Below are positions 1 to 9,076 of a DNA stretch of 64,000 bases, one piece after another (within the stretch, counting starts at the first letter, position 1; every line of letters starts with the position of its first letter). The position numbers were made by a program, and so were the translations under genes. The notes beneath the pieces were generated by a model. It searched no databases, had not been told where the DNA came from, and saw only the letters and a list, made by a program, of their open reading frames with translations. Origin of the DNA: Akkermansia massiliensis (GTDB lineage: Bacteria; Verrucomicrobiota; Verrucomicrobiia; Verrucomicrobiales; Akkermansiaceae); contig NZ_CP072036.1 in NCBI RefSeq assembly GCF_018847375.1, forward strand, positions 1,612,001-1,676,000, written 5' to 3'.

Positions 1-534
1 CAGATGTCCCGGGAAGTGCACATCAGCCGCGATTTCATGTCCCCGCGCTCCCGCGCGCGGCGCGCCTCCCATTCCATGCATCCGCGCTTCATCACCATCC
101 ACAGCACGGCCAACCCCACGGGAGACGCCGCGGCGCATGCCCGTGCGCTGAAAAGGGGGGCCATGGGTTCCCTGAACTGGCATTTTACGGTGGACCAGTA
201 CCGGGCCATCCAGCATATTCCGCTGAACGAGACGGGGCGCCATGCGGACCGCGGCGGTCCCGGAGACATGTATTCCATCGGGATTGAGATGGGGGAGGTG
301 AGGAGCCACAACCCCATCGTCACCTGGAACCGTTCCGCCAAGCTGACGGCGGTGCTGATGAAGCAGTACAACATTCCCCTCCGTAATGTGGTGCCCCATT
401 ATTACTGGACGGGCAAGAACTGCCCGGCCCCGCTGCTGACCAACGGCCGCCCGGGGCATAAATGGAGCTGGTTCGTCTCCCGCGTGGATTATTACAGGCG
501 CTGTCTGGAAACCCGCCCCGCCGCCGCTCTCTGA
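1..534 (+). CDS. N-acetylmuramoyl-L-alanine amidase (Amidase_2/PGRP fold), 5' end cut by window
   Basis: Zinc amidase that would cleave the bond between N-acetylmuramic acid and L-Ala of peptidoglycan. Visible motifs are FITIHSTANP with the first zinc His, WHFTVD, the segment IQHIPLNETGRHAD, GIEMGE, and VVPHYYW...KNCP with the second His and the Cys ligand. An ATG lies at position 4, but the preceding codon is open and family members usually carry an N-terminal signal peptide. I therefore think the gene starts outside the window. recG begins 13 bases after the stop, so the two may be co-transcribed. The domain is complete from about residue 25 to the C-terminus. Family assignment is confident; the biological substrate (own wall recycling or turnover) is inferred. 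Confidence 0.85.
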   Translation, partial: QMSREVHISRDFMSPRSRARRASHSMHPRFITIHSTANPTGDAAAHARALKRGAMGSLNWHFTVDQYRAIQHIPLNETGRHADRGGPGDMYSIGIEMGEVRSHNPIVTWNRSAKLTAVLMKQYNIPLRNVVPHYYWTGKNCPAPLLTNGRPGHKWSWFVSRVDYYRRCLETRPAAAL

Positions 535-547
535 CGGGCGCGCGGGC

Positions 548-2647
548 ATGATGCGATCTGTGAGGAATACGCCTGGACCCATGGCCGGAGAGCTGCTTTT
601 AACGTCCCCCCTGGAGGAGTGCGCCTTCATCCGCCCCAGGGAGCTGGCGGCCATGCAGGCGGCGGGAATGGCCTCCGTGCGGGATTTGCTGTTCATGCTG
701 CCGCGCAGGTATGAGGACCGCCGCATGTTTGACCGTTATGATTCCCTGTCATCCGGTGCGCCCGTCTGCCTGAGGGGGCGGGTGGTGGACGTGGGCTGGA
801 AAGGCTGGGGAGGGAAGGGCGGCAAGGGCCGCGGGCGGTATGTGGAAGCCGTGCTGGTGGATGAGCAATCTTTGGGGCAGGCCCGTTTTTCCTGCCTGTG
901 GTTCAGCATGCCGGGCGTAGCCAGGATGCTGTGCGCCGGGCAGGAGATGATCGTGTACGGGCGCGTGAAGCCGTATGGGAAGAAGCTCAGCATCGTCCAT
1001 CCGGATTTTGAGATCATCCGGGAGGGGGATGACCAGTCCATCCATTTGAACCGCATTGTTCCCGTTTACAGCGGCCGCATGGGGATTGCCGTGCGCAGGC
1101 TGCGGGAAATCGTGTGGGAGGCTCTGGCCCGGCTTTCCCCGGCTCCGGAACCGGAGATTTACGAGTTTGTGCCGGACATCCCGTGCAAAACGGCGTTGAG
1201 GGACCTCCATTTTCCGGAGACCGCGGAAGTGCGCGACCGGACCAGGCGGCGGTTTGCGCTGGAGGAGTGCCTGGCGCAGCAGTTGAACGTGGCTTACAGG
1301 AGAAGGCGGGCGGATGAAGTGCCCGGCATGCAGACGGCAGGCTCCAGCCATCTGGTGAAGGATTTGGCGGATTCTCTGCCGTTTGAGCTGACGGAGGCCC
1401 AGAAGCGCTGCGTGAGGGAGATTTACCGGGATATGAAGGCGCCCCGTTCCATGAACCGCCTGCTTCAGGGGGATGTAGGGTCCGGCAAGACGCTGGTGGC
1501 CCTGTGCGCGATGCTGCTGGCCGTGGAACACGGGTATTCCGCCGTGATGATGGCCCCCACCCAGATTCTGGCGGAACAGCATTATTTGAAGTTCCGGCAG
1601 ATGCTGGACAAGCTGGACGTTCCCGTGTCCCTGGTGACGGCGGACAGGAAGGAGGAATCCCACGTATCCTTCGGGAAGCAGGGGGGAATTGTGGTCGGAA
1701 CGCATGCCCTGCTGTACGGGAAGAACGTGCCGGAACGTGTGGGGCTGGTCGTGATAGACGAGCAGCACAAATTCGGCGTGAACCAGCGGGAAAAGCTGAT
1801 TGACCGCGAAGAGCGCCCCGACGTGCTGGTGATGACCGCCACCCCCATTCCCCGCACGCTGACGCTGACTTTTTACGGGGAGCTGGACGTTTCCATCCTG
1901 GACGGCGTTCCCGGAGGCCGCGGCGCGGTGGTTACGGCCATCCGCGCGGAGAAGGACCAGGAAAAGGTATTGAAGTTCGTCCGGAGCCAGTTGGAGGAAG
2001 GCAGGCAGGTTTATGTGGTTTCCCCCCTCATTGACGGGGAGGATTCCCGGAAAGGGAAAGCCGTGACAAAGGAGCTGGACGAGTGGAAGGCGCTGCTGCC
2101 GCATGTGGATGTGGGACTGCTGCACGGCAGGATGTCCTCCGAGGAAAAGGAGGCGGTCATGAAGGACTTCCGCGCCAACCGCATCAGCGTGCTGGTAGCT
2201 ACCACGGTGGTGGAGGTGGGGGTGGATGTGCCGAATGCTACGGTCATGATTATCAATAATGCGGAGAGTTTCGGGCTCTCCCAGCTCCACCAGCTCCGCG
2301 GGCGCATAGGCCGCGGGGCGCACAAGTCCTACTGCATCCTGATGACGGAGGCCCGGCCGGAGGAGGAACAATGGGAGAAGCTGCATATTGTGGAGACCAC
2401 GGCCAACGGTTTTGACTTGGCGGAACAGGATTTGAAGCTCCGCGGTCCCGGGGACGTGCTGGGCACTTCCCAGAGCGGCCTGAAGGGCGTGCGCTTTGAG
2501 GAATGGCTGCTGGACGCGCGCCTGATTCACCGCGGGCGGGAGCTGGCGGAGGCCATTCTGGCGGAGGATCCCAATCTGGAATCCGCCAAGTACCGCCCCC
2601 TCCGTTTTCTGCTGGAAAACGGGGAGGAAAAACGTGTGACGGGGTAA
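548..2647 (+). CDS. recG: ATP-dependent DNA helicase RecG
   Basis: Branched-DNA helicase that remodels stalled forks and Holliday junctions. The 699 residues match the usual RecG length (E. coli about 693). The N-terminal wedge/OB region (about residues 60-160) includes the helix-hairpin-helix-like LAAMQAAGMASVRDLLFMLP and RRYEDRR. Walker A GDVGSGKT is near residue 308, the DEQH box in VIDEQHKFGV near 405, motif III MTATPIPRT, the RecG-type ELDVSILDGVPGGR, and the C-terminal QLRGRIGRG. ATG at 548 is followed by a second in-frame ATG and there is no obvious Shine-Dalgarno. It is likely transcribed with the upstream amidase gene. Confidence 0.95.
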   Translation: MMRSVRNTPGPMAGELLLTSPLEECAFIRPRELAAMQAAGMASVRDLLFMLPRRYEDRRMFDRYDSLSSGAPVCLRGRVVDVGWKGWGGKGGKGRGRYVEAVLVDEQSLGQARFSCLWFSMPGVARMLCAGQEMIVYGRVKPYGKKLSIVHPDFEIIREGDDQSIHLNRIVPVYSGRMGIAVRRLREIVWEALARLSPAPEPEIYEFVPDIPCKTALRDLHFPETAEVRDRTRRRFALEECLAQQLNVAYRRRRADEVPGMQTAGSSHLVKDLADSLPFELTEAQKRCVREIYRDMKAPRSMNRLLQGDVGSGKTLVALCAMLLAVEHGYSAVMMAPTQILAEQHYLKFRQMLDKLDVPVSLVTADRKEESHVSFGKQGGIVVGTHALLYGKNVPERVGLVVIDEQHKFGVNQREKLIDREERPDVLVMTATPIPRTLTLTFYGELDVSILDGVPGGRGAVVTAIRAEKDQEKVLKFVRSQLEEGRQVYVVSPLIDGEDSRKGKAVTKELDEWKALLPHVDVGLLHGRMSSEEKEAVMKDFRANRISVLVATTVVEVGVDVPNATVMIINNAESFGLSQLHQLRGRIGRGAHKSYCILMTEARPEEEQWEKLHIVETTANGFDLAEQDLKLRGPGDVLGTSQSGLKGVRFEEWLLDARLIHRGRELAEAILAEDPNLESAKYRPLRFLLENGEEKRVTG

Positions 2648-2785
2648 GATTGTCTTCCTGCCGTTTGCTGACAGTCAGACGGTAAGGACTGTATGACAGA
2701 TATGGGGTGCAACGGTTTCTCTCTTGGAATGAATCTAAAGAGGCAAAGAAGATATTTCTTCTTCAACCCGAACACCGATAAAACA

Positions 2786-3229
2786 ATGATTCAAACGTAC
2801 CAAATACTCCCCGTGGTGGCCATCGTATGCTCCGCCTCCGCTCTTGCTCAGAACGCTGCCGATCCCGTGCAGATGGTTAAGCAGAATGTCGACCTGATTT
2901 CGTCCGCCAACAAGGTTCTGGACGACGTGAAGGACAATGCGGCGGTTGAAATCGCCATCAAGCAGCTCAATGCCCTGACCCAGCAGGCCAAGCAATTGGA
3001 CAAGGCCATGGAAAAAATGAAGCTCACTTCCGAACAGGCCATCCGGATCACCAAACTGAACGGAGATGCCCAGGATACCATCGTGGACATGCTGGAAAAT
3101 TGCGAACGCATTCAGAAGGACAAGCTCATGACGCCCGCCCTGCTCAAGGCGGTGAACAATTTCGCTGACGCCGCCAACATTGAAGTGGTGGAAACGATTA
3201 CGACCGTGGAACAAATTGTGGAAGACTAA
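2786..3229 (+). CDS. Small exported hypothetical protein
   Basis: Predicted secreted or periplasmic protein of 147 residues. I chose the ATG at 2786 because it is followed by a clean Sec signal peptide, MIQTYQILPVVAIVCSASALA, with likely cleavage before QNAADP. The longer reading from 2693 would bury this signal. The mature part is acidic/amphipathic and helical in character (repeated KQLNALTQQAKQLDKAMEKM and similar), suggesting a helical bundle or short coiled coil. I recognise no family and assign no function. A strong hairpin terminator follows 30 bases after the stop, so this is probably the end of its transcription unit. Confidence 0.65.
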   Translation: MIQTYQILPVVAIVCSASALAQNAADPVQMVKQNVDLISSANKVLDDVKDNAAVEIAIKQLNALTQQAKQLDKAMEKMKLTSEQAIRITKLNGDAQDTIVDMLENCERIQKDKLMTPALLKAVNNFADAANIEVVETITTVEQIVED

Positions 3230-3261
3230 ATGATCAGCTTGTAAAGACCTTTGACTGGTAG

Positions 3262-3292
3262 GGCCGCTCCCTGAAAGGAGCGGCCTTATTCT
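3262..3292. terminator. Hairpin terminator between convergent genes
   Basis: Nine-base perfect stem (GGCCGCTCC with GGAGCGGCC) around a six-base loop, followed on the plus strand by TTATTCTTT. It lies between the plus-strand exported-protein gene and the end of the minus-strand actB-like gene and could serve both. Confidence 0.75.
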
Positions 3293-3333
3293 TTGGTGGG
3301 AAAGGCGTCTTTAACAAGTCTTCCGGCGGGATT

Positions 3334-6303
3334 TCATGCTTCCATGGCGGGGTTGGGATTCCCGGCCGGGGCCAGGTATCCCGTTCCGGGGTCCGTGCCC
3401 AGGGAGGAAAGAAGGCTCCTGTGGCGCGGCAGGGATTTGGCGCGGGAGACGGCGGCGGCGGGGTCCAGCACATTGCCGAAGGTGATGGCGCCCATCGGGC
3501 AGGCGAGCTGGCAGGCTGTTTGCGCCGCGCCGTCCGGCAGGAGCAGGTCTTTCTCCGTCACGTGGATGGAAGTGGAGGGCTGGCCCGGGTGTTCCTTCAT
3601 CAGGCGGGATTTGTGCCTGATTTTGGCGCGTTCCACCATCTGGACGCAGTAGGTGCATTTTTCCATGACGCCGCGGGAACGAACGGTCACGTTCGGATTG
3701 CGCTGGAGGCGCGTGGCTTCCCCGGAGGCCTTGGCATAATCAAAAAAATTGAAGCGGCGCGCCTTGTACGGGCAGTTGGTGGCGCAGTACCGGGTACCCC
3801 AGCACCGGGCATATACCATAGCGTTCAGGCCCTCCGTGGTGTGGACGGTGGCGTTCACGGGGCACACGGACTCGCACGGGGCCTTGCCGCACTGCTGGCA
3901 GGCCACGGGAATGGCGGTGAGCGCCCCTGCCTCCGTGAAATACCGGTCAATGCGAATCCAGTCCAGCGCGCGTCCCTTCGCCATCTGGTCACGGCCCACC
4001 ACGGGAATGTTATTTTCCGCCCGGCAGGCGATCACGCAGGCATTGCAGCCGATGCAGCGGGACGTGTCGATCGCCATTCTCCATTGGTACACGCCCTCCG
4101 CGCCGGACGGCGTGAACGGAGCCGGAGAGGCGCCGGACTGAAGGGCGAAGGGGGAGGGCTGCACGACGGGGCTTTGAACAGCTTCCGTACGTTCCGGAAG
4201 GGCGCGCAGGGCGGCCTGTTCCGGGGAAATTCCACAGCCTGCCGTTTTTTTCATCTGACTGCGGAATGCATAACCGTCGGAATTCTCCTGCCTCTCCGCT
4301 ACGTGGTTCATGCCGCCATACCCCAGGGGAAGAACCATCAGGTTCTCCGCCACTCCGGGAATGGGGCACAGGATGGCTTCCATCCGTCCGCCGGGGACGG
4401 TCAGAGTGCAGAGCATCGGCCCGGAATCCGCGCCTCCCAGCCGCCGGAAGGTGGCGGGGGAAACCTGTGCGGACGCCGCCCAGCTGACGCCCGTTACGGG
4501 GTCCGGGCATTCCTGCATCCAGGCGTTGCGCTTCCAGCGGCCGTCCCCGATGGAATAATCCGGACAGAATTGCAGTTCCAGCAGGCCGTTTTCCAATCCG
4601 CTTCCGCTGTTGCCGGAGGGAGCAACGGGCGCTTGCGCCATGGCGGTTCCGAGGGCCGTTTCTTCCTGCGGGGACAGGGGGGGATAAGCCGTTTCTTCCG
4701 AATAGCCGCGCTGGAGCGCCTGTGTCCAGGCCGCAGTCTTGTTTTCCGGATTCACGGCGCGTTCAAAACATTTGCGCGCCCGGTGGTAAACGGGGGAAAG
4801 GTGCGTGGGCGAATTGTCCGCCGTGATGAGGTGGCCCTTGGTGGAAAGCAGCCCGGAAAGCACTTCTTCCGCAGAAATGCCCCCGTACAGGGGAAGAATG
4901 ACGGGCTGGCGGTAGCAGAATCTGCCGCGGCAGTCCCATTCCACTCCCCATGATTCCAGAAAATGGGCCGCCGGCAAATGCCATCGGCAGGCGCGTGAGG
5001 TTTCATCCTCATACATCCCCAGATGAATGCTCTCCGTTCCGTTCAGGGCTTCCGCCAGTGCGGAGCCGTGCCCGGAATCCAGCACGGGATTTCCCGAATC
5101 CAGCAGGAAGGCGATATCCACCTCTTTCTTCCGGATATCCCGGATGAAATCCTCCAGCGTTCCGTGGGGCGGCGTGGACGGAGCCTTCAACAACTGGACG
5201 CACGTTCCGATAGAGCCGAGAAGGAGGTTGAGCTTCCAGACGCTTGCGGACAGTTCCGGATGATTGTCCCCCAGCAGGACCACGCTTTCTCCGGGATGGC
5301 TGAATAAATCGTCCGCGCAGTGGCGGAGCCAGGTGAATTCCCTTTCCGTCAGGGAGCGGTCCGTCTGCCGGGGAGGCTCTAGCGTCTGAAGGGAGGTTTT
5401 TTTACCGGAGAGATAGCGGAACAATTCCTCCAGAAAGACCGCCAGGCGCGCGGGGGAAACGGGCAGCCTGTGGTCGGCATGGGCTCCGGTCAGGGAAACG
5501 CGGCCCTCCACGGCGTAAAGGCGCGTGCGGTTCCGGTTTTCTTCCTTGTAATGGAGGCCCTCCGGGGAACGGGCGGCAATGAAATCACGCGTATTGCCGT
5601 AGGGATCCTCATGAAGGAAATCGCAATCCAGGGCAAGGATGCGTTTGGCGCGTGCGAAACGCACGCGGAAGCGGACCTCCTGCGGCAAGCCTGCCTGCAT
5701 GCCGGAGCCCGGCGTGGGAACGGGAGAATAGCGGTAAATCCGCACGCCGGGGTTTTTCCTGCCGATTTCCTCCAGCATGGAGTGCATCAGGGGAGAATCC
5801 GTGGCGGGAAGAAGGATGCCGATATGGCCGCCGTCCCGCAGGTTGCGGGACCAGGAGGAAAAGGCTCCGCGGAATTCGTCCCCGGAAGCCGGCTTGCCGT
5901 TAAAGAGGATATGCTTGCTGCGGCCTGGGTCGTAAAGGTCCAGAATGGAAGCCTGGGCCGTGGCCGGCAAGCCCGGGCCTTCCGGATATTGCAGGGAGGG
6001 AAGCAGCTTGACGGGACGCCCTTCATAACAGGCGGCCAGCACGGGCAGCGCGCTCCCGCCCATGGTCAGGCAGGTGGCGTAAGCCGTTTCCACGCCGGGC
6101 ACGGACCATTCCGGTCCTTCATTATAGGGAACCAGGTATTTTTCCACACGGCGGCAGGCCGGAAGCCCCACCCCCACCAGGACTGCGCCCGCGCCCATCC
6201 ATTTCATGAAGGAGCGCCGCGTCATTTCCCGCTCTTCTTCCGGAAGAAAAGCGGGGTGGCCCTGGGGAGCTTCATTCTGGTGAAATGGGGGAAGGGGAGT
6301 CAA
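3334..6303 (-). CDS. actB: Alternative complex III ActB-like subunit (Tat-exported molybdopterin-type/4Fe-4S protein)
   Basis: Periplasmic iron-sulfur subunit of alternative complex III, which oxidises quinol in place of cytochrome bc1. Near the N-terminus (about residue 28) a twin-arginine motif TRRSFMKW precedes a hydrophobic stretch ending VGLPAC, a possible Tat lipobox. The long middle part (about 60-650) resembles the molybdopterin-oxidoreductase domain that in ActB carries no Mo cofactor. From about residue 748 four ferredoxin-type Cys clusters follow: CIGCNACVIAC, CQQCGKAPC..CP, CTYC with CATNCP, and CQLACP. The longest frame starts with TTG at 6303; an ATG at 6225 just before the twin arginines is the alternative. 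No actC-actF follow: the next gene downstream is convergent. 989 aa is normal for the family. Confidence 0.85.
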   Translation of the reverse strand: MTPLPPFHQNEAPQGHPAFLPEEEREMTRRSFMKWMGAGAVLVGVGLPACRRVEKYLVPYNEGPEWSVPGVETAYATCLTMGGSALPVLAACYEGRPVKLLPSLQYPEGPGLPATAQASILDLYDPGRSKHILFNGKPASGDEFRGAFSSWSRNLRDGGHIGILLPATDSPLMHSMLEEIGRKNPGVRIYRYSPVPTPGSGMQAGLPQEVRFRVRFARAKRILALDCDFLHEDPYGNTRDFIAARSPEGLHYKEENRNRTRLYAVEGRVSLTGAHADHRLPVSPARLAVFLEELFRYLSGKKTSLQTLEPPRQTDRSLTEREFTWLRHCADDLFSHPGESVVLLGDNHPELSASVWKLNLLLGSIGTCVQLLKAPSTPPHGTLEDFIRDIRKKEVDIAFLLDSGNPVLDSGHGSALAEALNGTESIHLGMYEDETSRACRWHLPAAHFLESWGVEWDCRGRFCYRQPVILPLYGGISAEEVLSGLLSTKGHLITADNSPTHLSPVYHRARKCFERAVNPENKTAAWTQALQRGYSEETAYPPLSPQEETALGTAMAQAPVAPSGNSGSGLENGLLELQFCPDYSIGDGRWKRNAWMQECPDPVTGVSWAASAQVSPATFRRLGGADSGPMLCTLTVPGGRMEAILCPIPGVAENLMVLPLGYGGMNHVAERQENSDGYAFRSQMKKTAGCGISPEQAALRALPERTEAVQSPVVQPSPFALQSGASPAPFTPSGAEGVYQWRMAIDTSRCIGCNACVIACRAENNIPVVGRDQMAKGRALDWIRIDRYFTEAGALTAIPVACQQCGKAPCESVCPVNATVHTTEGLNAMVYARCWGTRYCATNCPYKARRFNFFDYAKASGEATRLQRNPNVTVRSRGVMEKCTYCVQMVERAKIRHKSRLMKEHPGQPSTSIHVTEKDLLLPDGAAQTACQLACPMGAITFGNVLDPAAAVSRAKSLPRHRSLLSSLGTDPGTGYLAPAGNPNPAMEA

Positions 6304-6380
6304 ACCGGAGGATGATGTGGATTAACGGGAAATGGGAACGGCTTGTTTTAGGCAATCCGGAAGGTGAAATCAAGCGGTGA

Positions 6381-6992
6381 TTACCGGCTGCACCCATCTT
6401 CAGGGCAGCGGAAGTCCGTGGAAAAAGGGCATCCGTCCTTTTTTTGACGGTATTCAATGTAATTCATTACGGCCTCAAGCTGGGGATCGTTCAGCAGGAT
6501 GGCCCTGGATTCATAATCCCCGCAATTTTCCGGAACGAGGGGAAGGTAGTCCATGGCGTCGCAGGTTTCAAGCTGGCCGCGGAGGTCCAGCGTCAGCCAT
6601 GCCGGCAGGAGAAAACGGTATCCCTTTGGATCGGTAAAAACCAGGGCGTCCCGGCATGCCCGGATCATGGAAGGGGTGATGCGGCGCCAGTCGGTCCGCT
6701 CTTCACAGGGGCCGATGGCGTCACAGGTTTCCCTGGGGGCGTACATGTCGATGAGTTCCGTCGTCATCAGGCCGATGCCGTCTTCCAGAATGACGCCGTC
6801 AAAGGCGGAATCTATTTGTTCCAGGAGAAGTTCTTCTTCATGCGAAACAGGTTTGGGGGCGGGGAAGGGGTTGGAAAATTCCTGCTGAAAATAAGCCAGA
6901 ATATGCGGGACCGCTTCTTCCGGAGGGCAGGAGTAAACAATGCCGAGGTCCAATTCCATAACTTCATCATACAGTAACGGTCCGGCATTCAT
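6381..6992 (-). CDS. Hypothetical protein, DUF6714-like, between actB and actA
   Basis: Soluble acidic protein of 203 residues with no signal peptide or membrane segment. The pattern EEAVPHILAYFQQEF at the start, WRRITPSMIRACRDAL and the GYRFLLPAWL segment in the middle, and LNDPQLEAVMNYIEYR near the end resembles the DUF6714 group, as I recall it; I could not check this. The C-terminus is Cys-rich (GCPFSTDFRCPEDGCSR). ATG at 6992 is used; an internal ATG at 6959 would give 192 residues. It lies in the same orientation as the actA-like gene (69 bases downstream of it) and 77 bases before the actB-like gene, so it is probably co-transcribed with both. Function unknown. Confidence 0.7.
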   Translation of the reverse strand: MNAGPLLYDEVMELDLGIVYSCPPEEAVPHILAYFQQEFSNPFPAPKPVSHEEELLLEQIDSAFDGVILEDGIGLMTTELIDMYAPRETCDAIGPCEERTDWRRITPSMIRACRDALVFTDPKGYRFLLPAWLTLDLRGQLETCDAMDYLPLVPENCGDYESRAILLNDPQLEAVMNYIEYRQKKDGCPFSTDFRCPEDGCSR

Positions 6993-7061
6993 CTATCGCG
7001 AAAATGGAAGGTATGATGACTGGAAAGGCATGTTTGCCGGGAGCCGGCCTGCGCCCGGTGG

Positions 7062-7766
7062 TCAATGGTGGCAGGCGGTGCAGTCCATTCTTGGCTGAAT
7101 CTTCCACTGGTGTTTCAGGAAATCTCCCAATTGAAGCGGAGTTTGGATGCGGTTTCCCTCCCCGTCCCGGATGGAATGCGTGCGAAGGTAATCCGCGGCG
7201 GAATAATGGGAGCTGGCCGTCTCCTCCAGCGGGCGCAGGTGCGGGGCGGGGTCGCGGTGGCAGTCCAGGCACCACTGCATGCGGGCATCGCGCGGAGCCC
7301 TGATGCGTTCCATGCCTGCCACGTCCCCATGGCAGGAAGTGCAGCCGATGCCGCGGTTCAGGTGGGCCATGTGGTTGAAATAGGCATGGCCGGACAGGCG
7401 GTTGACCATGACCCAGCGGACCGGTTCCCCCGTATAGCCGGGAAATTGGGGGTCCGCCGCCGCTCGCAGCGGAGCGATGAGCGGGCTGTCCGGGAGAATA
7501 TGCTGGTGGCAGCCCAGGCAGGACTTCGTATCCGGAATGCCGGCCCTGGGAGAGCGCTGGGCGGCGCTGTGGCAGGCCGTGCAGCTCATCTTCAGGTCTC
7601 CGGCGTGGAGCTTGTGGGAAAAACGCACCGGCTGCACGGGTTCATACTCCGGAATCTGGAAATTGACGTAATACACCCCACCCAGCGCCAGCGCGGCGGC
7701 GAGCGCAATCAGCGCGACGCCTCCGTAAAAGCGCCTGTTGGTATTGGGTGGAAAGATGTTGGCCAT
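7062..7766 (-). CDS. actA: Pentahaem cytochrome c, ActA-like subunit of alternative complex III
   Basis: Membrane-anchored multihaem cytochrome that passes electrons in alternative complex III. Residues 13-34 form one hydrophobic N-terminal anchor; the rest is periplasmic. Five CXXCH haem sites are visible: CTACH (62), CLGCH (83), CTSCH (142), CLDCH (166) and CTACH (229), the last ending at the C-terminus. Additional His residues (FSHKLH, AYFNHMAHL) could be sixth ligands. ActA normally has five haems, so the count fits. It is the first gene of the minus-strand cluster actA-unknown-actB. The membrane quinol-oxidising subunit ActC (NrfD-like) is not in the window. Confidence 0.88.
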   Translation of the reverse strand: MANIFPPNTNRRFYGGVALIALAAALALGGVYYVNFQIPEYEPVQPVRFSHKLHAGDLKMSCTACHSAAQRSPRAGIPDTKSCLGCHQHILPDSPLIAPLRAAADPQFPGYTGEPVRWVMVNRLSGHAYFNHMAHLNRGIGCTSCHGDVAGMERIRAPRDARMQWCLDCHRDPAPHLRPLEETASSHYSAADYLRTHSIRDGEGNRIQTPLQLGDFLKHQWKIQPRMDCTACHH

Positions 7767-7798
7767 GGTCCGGTAGAGAGAAAAGGCGGGACCCGCCG

Positions 7799-9076
7799 TC
7801 AGGCCGCTCTGCCCGGCCGCGGAATGCGGGCGGGAGGCAGAGGCGTATCCATCGTCAGGTCTTCAGGCACCAGCCGCGTGGCGCTCTTCTTAATCTGTTC
7901 CCAGGTGATGCGCTGCCCGGTATGGGCCGCTTCACGCCCCATGATGGCGACCAGCGTTTTATTGGCCGCGCTTTCCAGCGTTTGTTTCCAGGTTCCGGAG
8001 CGGAGGAAACGGTAAAAGGCCACGTGCGTGTCCGCGTACATATTGCCCCGTTCCCCGCGGAAACGCCAGCGCTTATCCGCCTGGATATGGGGGCGGTACG
8101 GGGTGACCAGCATCCCTTTTTCACAAACCGTCCGGTCCACGATCTCCCCGTGGCAGCCTACCCACTGCCTGCATGAAATGTGGGCGGCCACGTTGTGGTC
8201 GTACTCGAAATAAACGTCGTAATGGTCCCACACGTCGCCGTCGTCCCGGCGCTGGGCGCGTCCTCCGGAGCCGAAGGCCGCCAGCGGAAGCTGCTCGTTC
8301 ATGGACCATACCATGCCGTCGATCGTGTGGACGATCTGTTCCACGAACTGGCCGCCGCTCAGCCAGTTCCAGGCGGTCCAGTTGCGGAGGGCCCACGCCA
8401 CGTCCGTATCCGAGGAAGGGCGGGAATCCAGAGCCAGCGGGGATTTGGGGGGCGTGGTGTAATACAGCCCGTCAAAGGAAAGCACGCGTCCCAGTTCTCC
8501 GGAGGAAAGCTTGCGGTGGGCTTCCTCATTCGCCTTGTCATAGCGCCAGCAGAACCCGTCCAGAATCACCAGATTTTTAAGCTTTGCCAGACGCGCGGAC
8601 TCCAGCACGGAAAGCACGCCGGGAACGTCCACCGCCACGGGCTTCTCCGCATAAATGTGCTTGCCGGCGTCAATGGCCGCCGCCAGATGCTCCGGACGGA
8701 AGGCGGGAGGCGTGCAGAGCAGCACCACGTCAATATCCGTTTGAAGCAGCTTCTTGTAACCGTCCAGGCCGTCGAACAGGCGGCTCTTGTCCAGCTGGAC
8801 GCGGCTGCCGTACTGTTCCGTCAGCAAATTGGAGCCGAAATCAATCCGTTCCCGAAACACGTCCGCCAGCGCCCAGACTACCGTTCCGGGGTCGGCGTCC
8901 AGCGCGTTCTTCATGGCGCCCAGGCCGCGGCCTCCGCAGCCTACCAGGCCCACCTTGAGCGGTCTTGCGTCCGTCAGGGCTTCCGCGGCGTTCAGATAGG
9001 GCATGGCTGCCAGGAACCCGGCCGTTCCAGCGGCGGTTCTCAAAAAACGGCGTCTGTTCCAAATAGGGTAACCCAT
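7799..9076 (-). CDS. Gfo/Idh/MocA-family oxidoreductase with Tat signal
   Basis: NAD(P)-dependent sugar-type dehydrogenase or NAD-using hydrolase of 425 residues, predicted to be exported folded. The N-terminus NRRRFLRTAAGTAGFLAA is a twin-arginine signal. A Rossmann dinucleotide motif GLVGCGGRGLGAM follows at about residue 43, and EKPVAVDVPG carries the conserved EKP. HTIDGM and the YDVYFEYDHNVAAH stretch belong to the C-terminal alpha/beta domain. GH109 alpha-N-acetylgalactosaminidases of Akkermansia share this fold and a Tat signal, but the classical EKP suggests a dehydrogenase-like member; the substrate cannot be read from sequence. Its stop lies 32 bases upstream of the actA-like start on the same strand. 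Confidence 0.85.
   Translation of the reverse strand: MGYPIWNRRRFLRTAAGTAGFLAAMPYLNAAEALTDARPLKVGLVGCGGRGLGAMKNALDADPGTVVWALADVFRERIDFGSNLLTEQYGSRVQLDKSRLFDGLDGYKKLLQTDIDVVLLCTPPAFRPEHLAAAIDAGKHIYAEKPVAVDVPGVLSVLESARLAKLKNLVILDGFCWRYDKANEEAHRKLSSGELGRVLSFDGLYYTTPPKSPLALDSRPSSDTDVAWALRNWTAWNWLSGGQFVEQIVHTIDGMVWSMNEQLPLAAFGSGGRAQRRDDGDVWDHYDVYFEYDHNVAAHISCRQWVGCHGEIVDRTVCEKGMLVTPYRPHIQADKRWRFRGERGNMYADTHVAFYRFLRSGTWKQTLESAANKTLVAIMGREAAHTGQRITWEQIKKSATRLVPEDLTMDTPLPPARIPRPGRAA

Noticed and set aside
749..2530. 593-codon open frame antisense to recG
   Set aside because: His/Arg/Gln-rich composition without any motif; produced by GC-rich codon bias of recG on the other strand.
7799..9076. Assignment as GH109 alpha-N-acetylgalactosaminidase
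   Set aside because: Fold and Tat signal would fit, but the classical EKP motif and overall pattern look like a generic Gfo/Idh/MocA oxidoreductase; kept as an alternative only.
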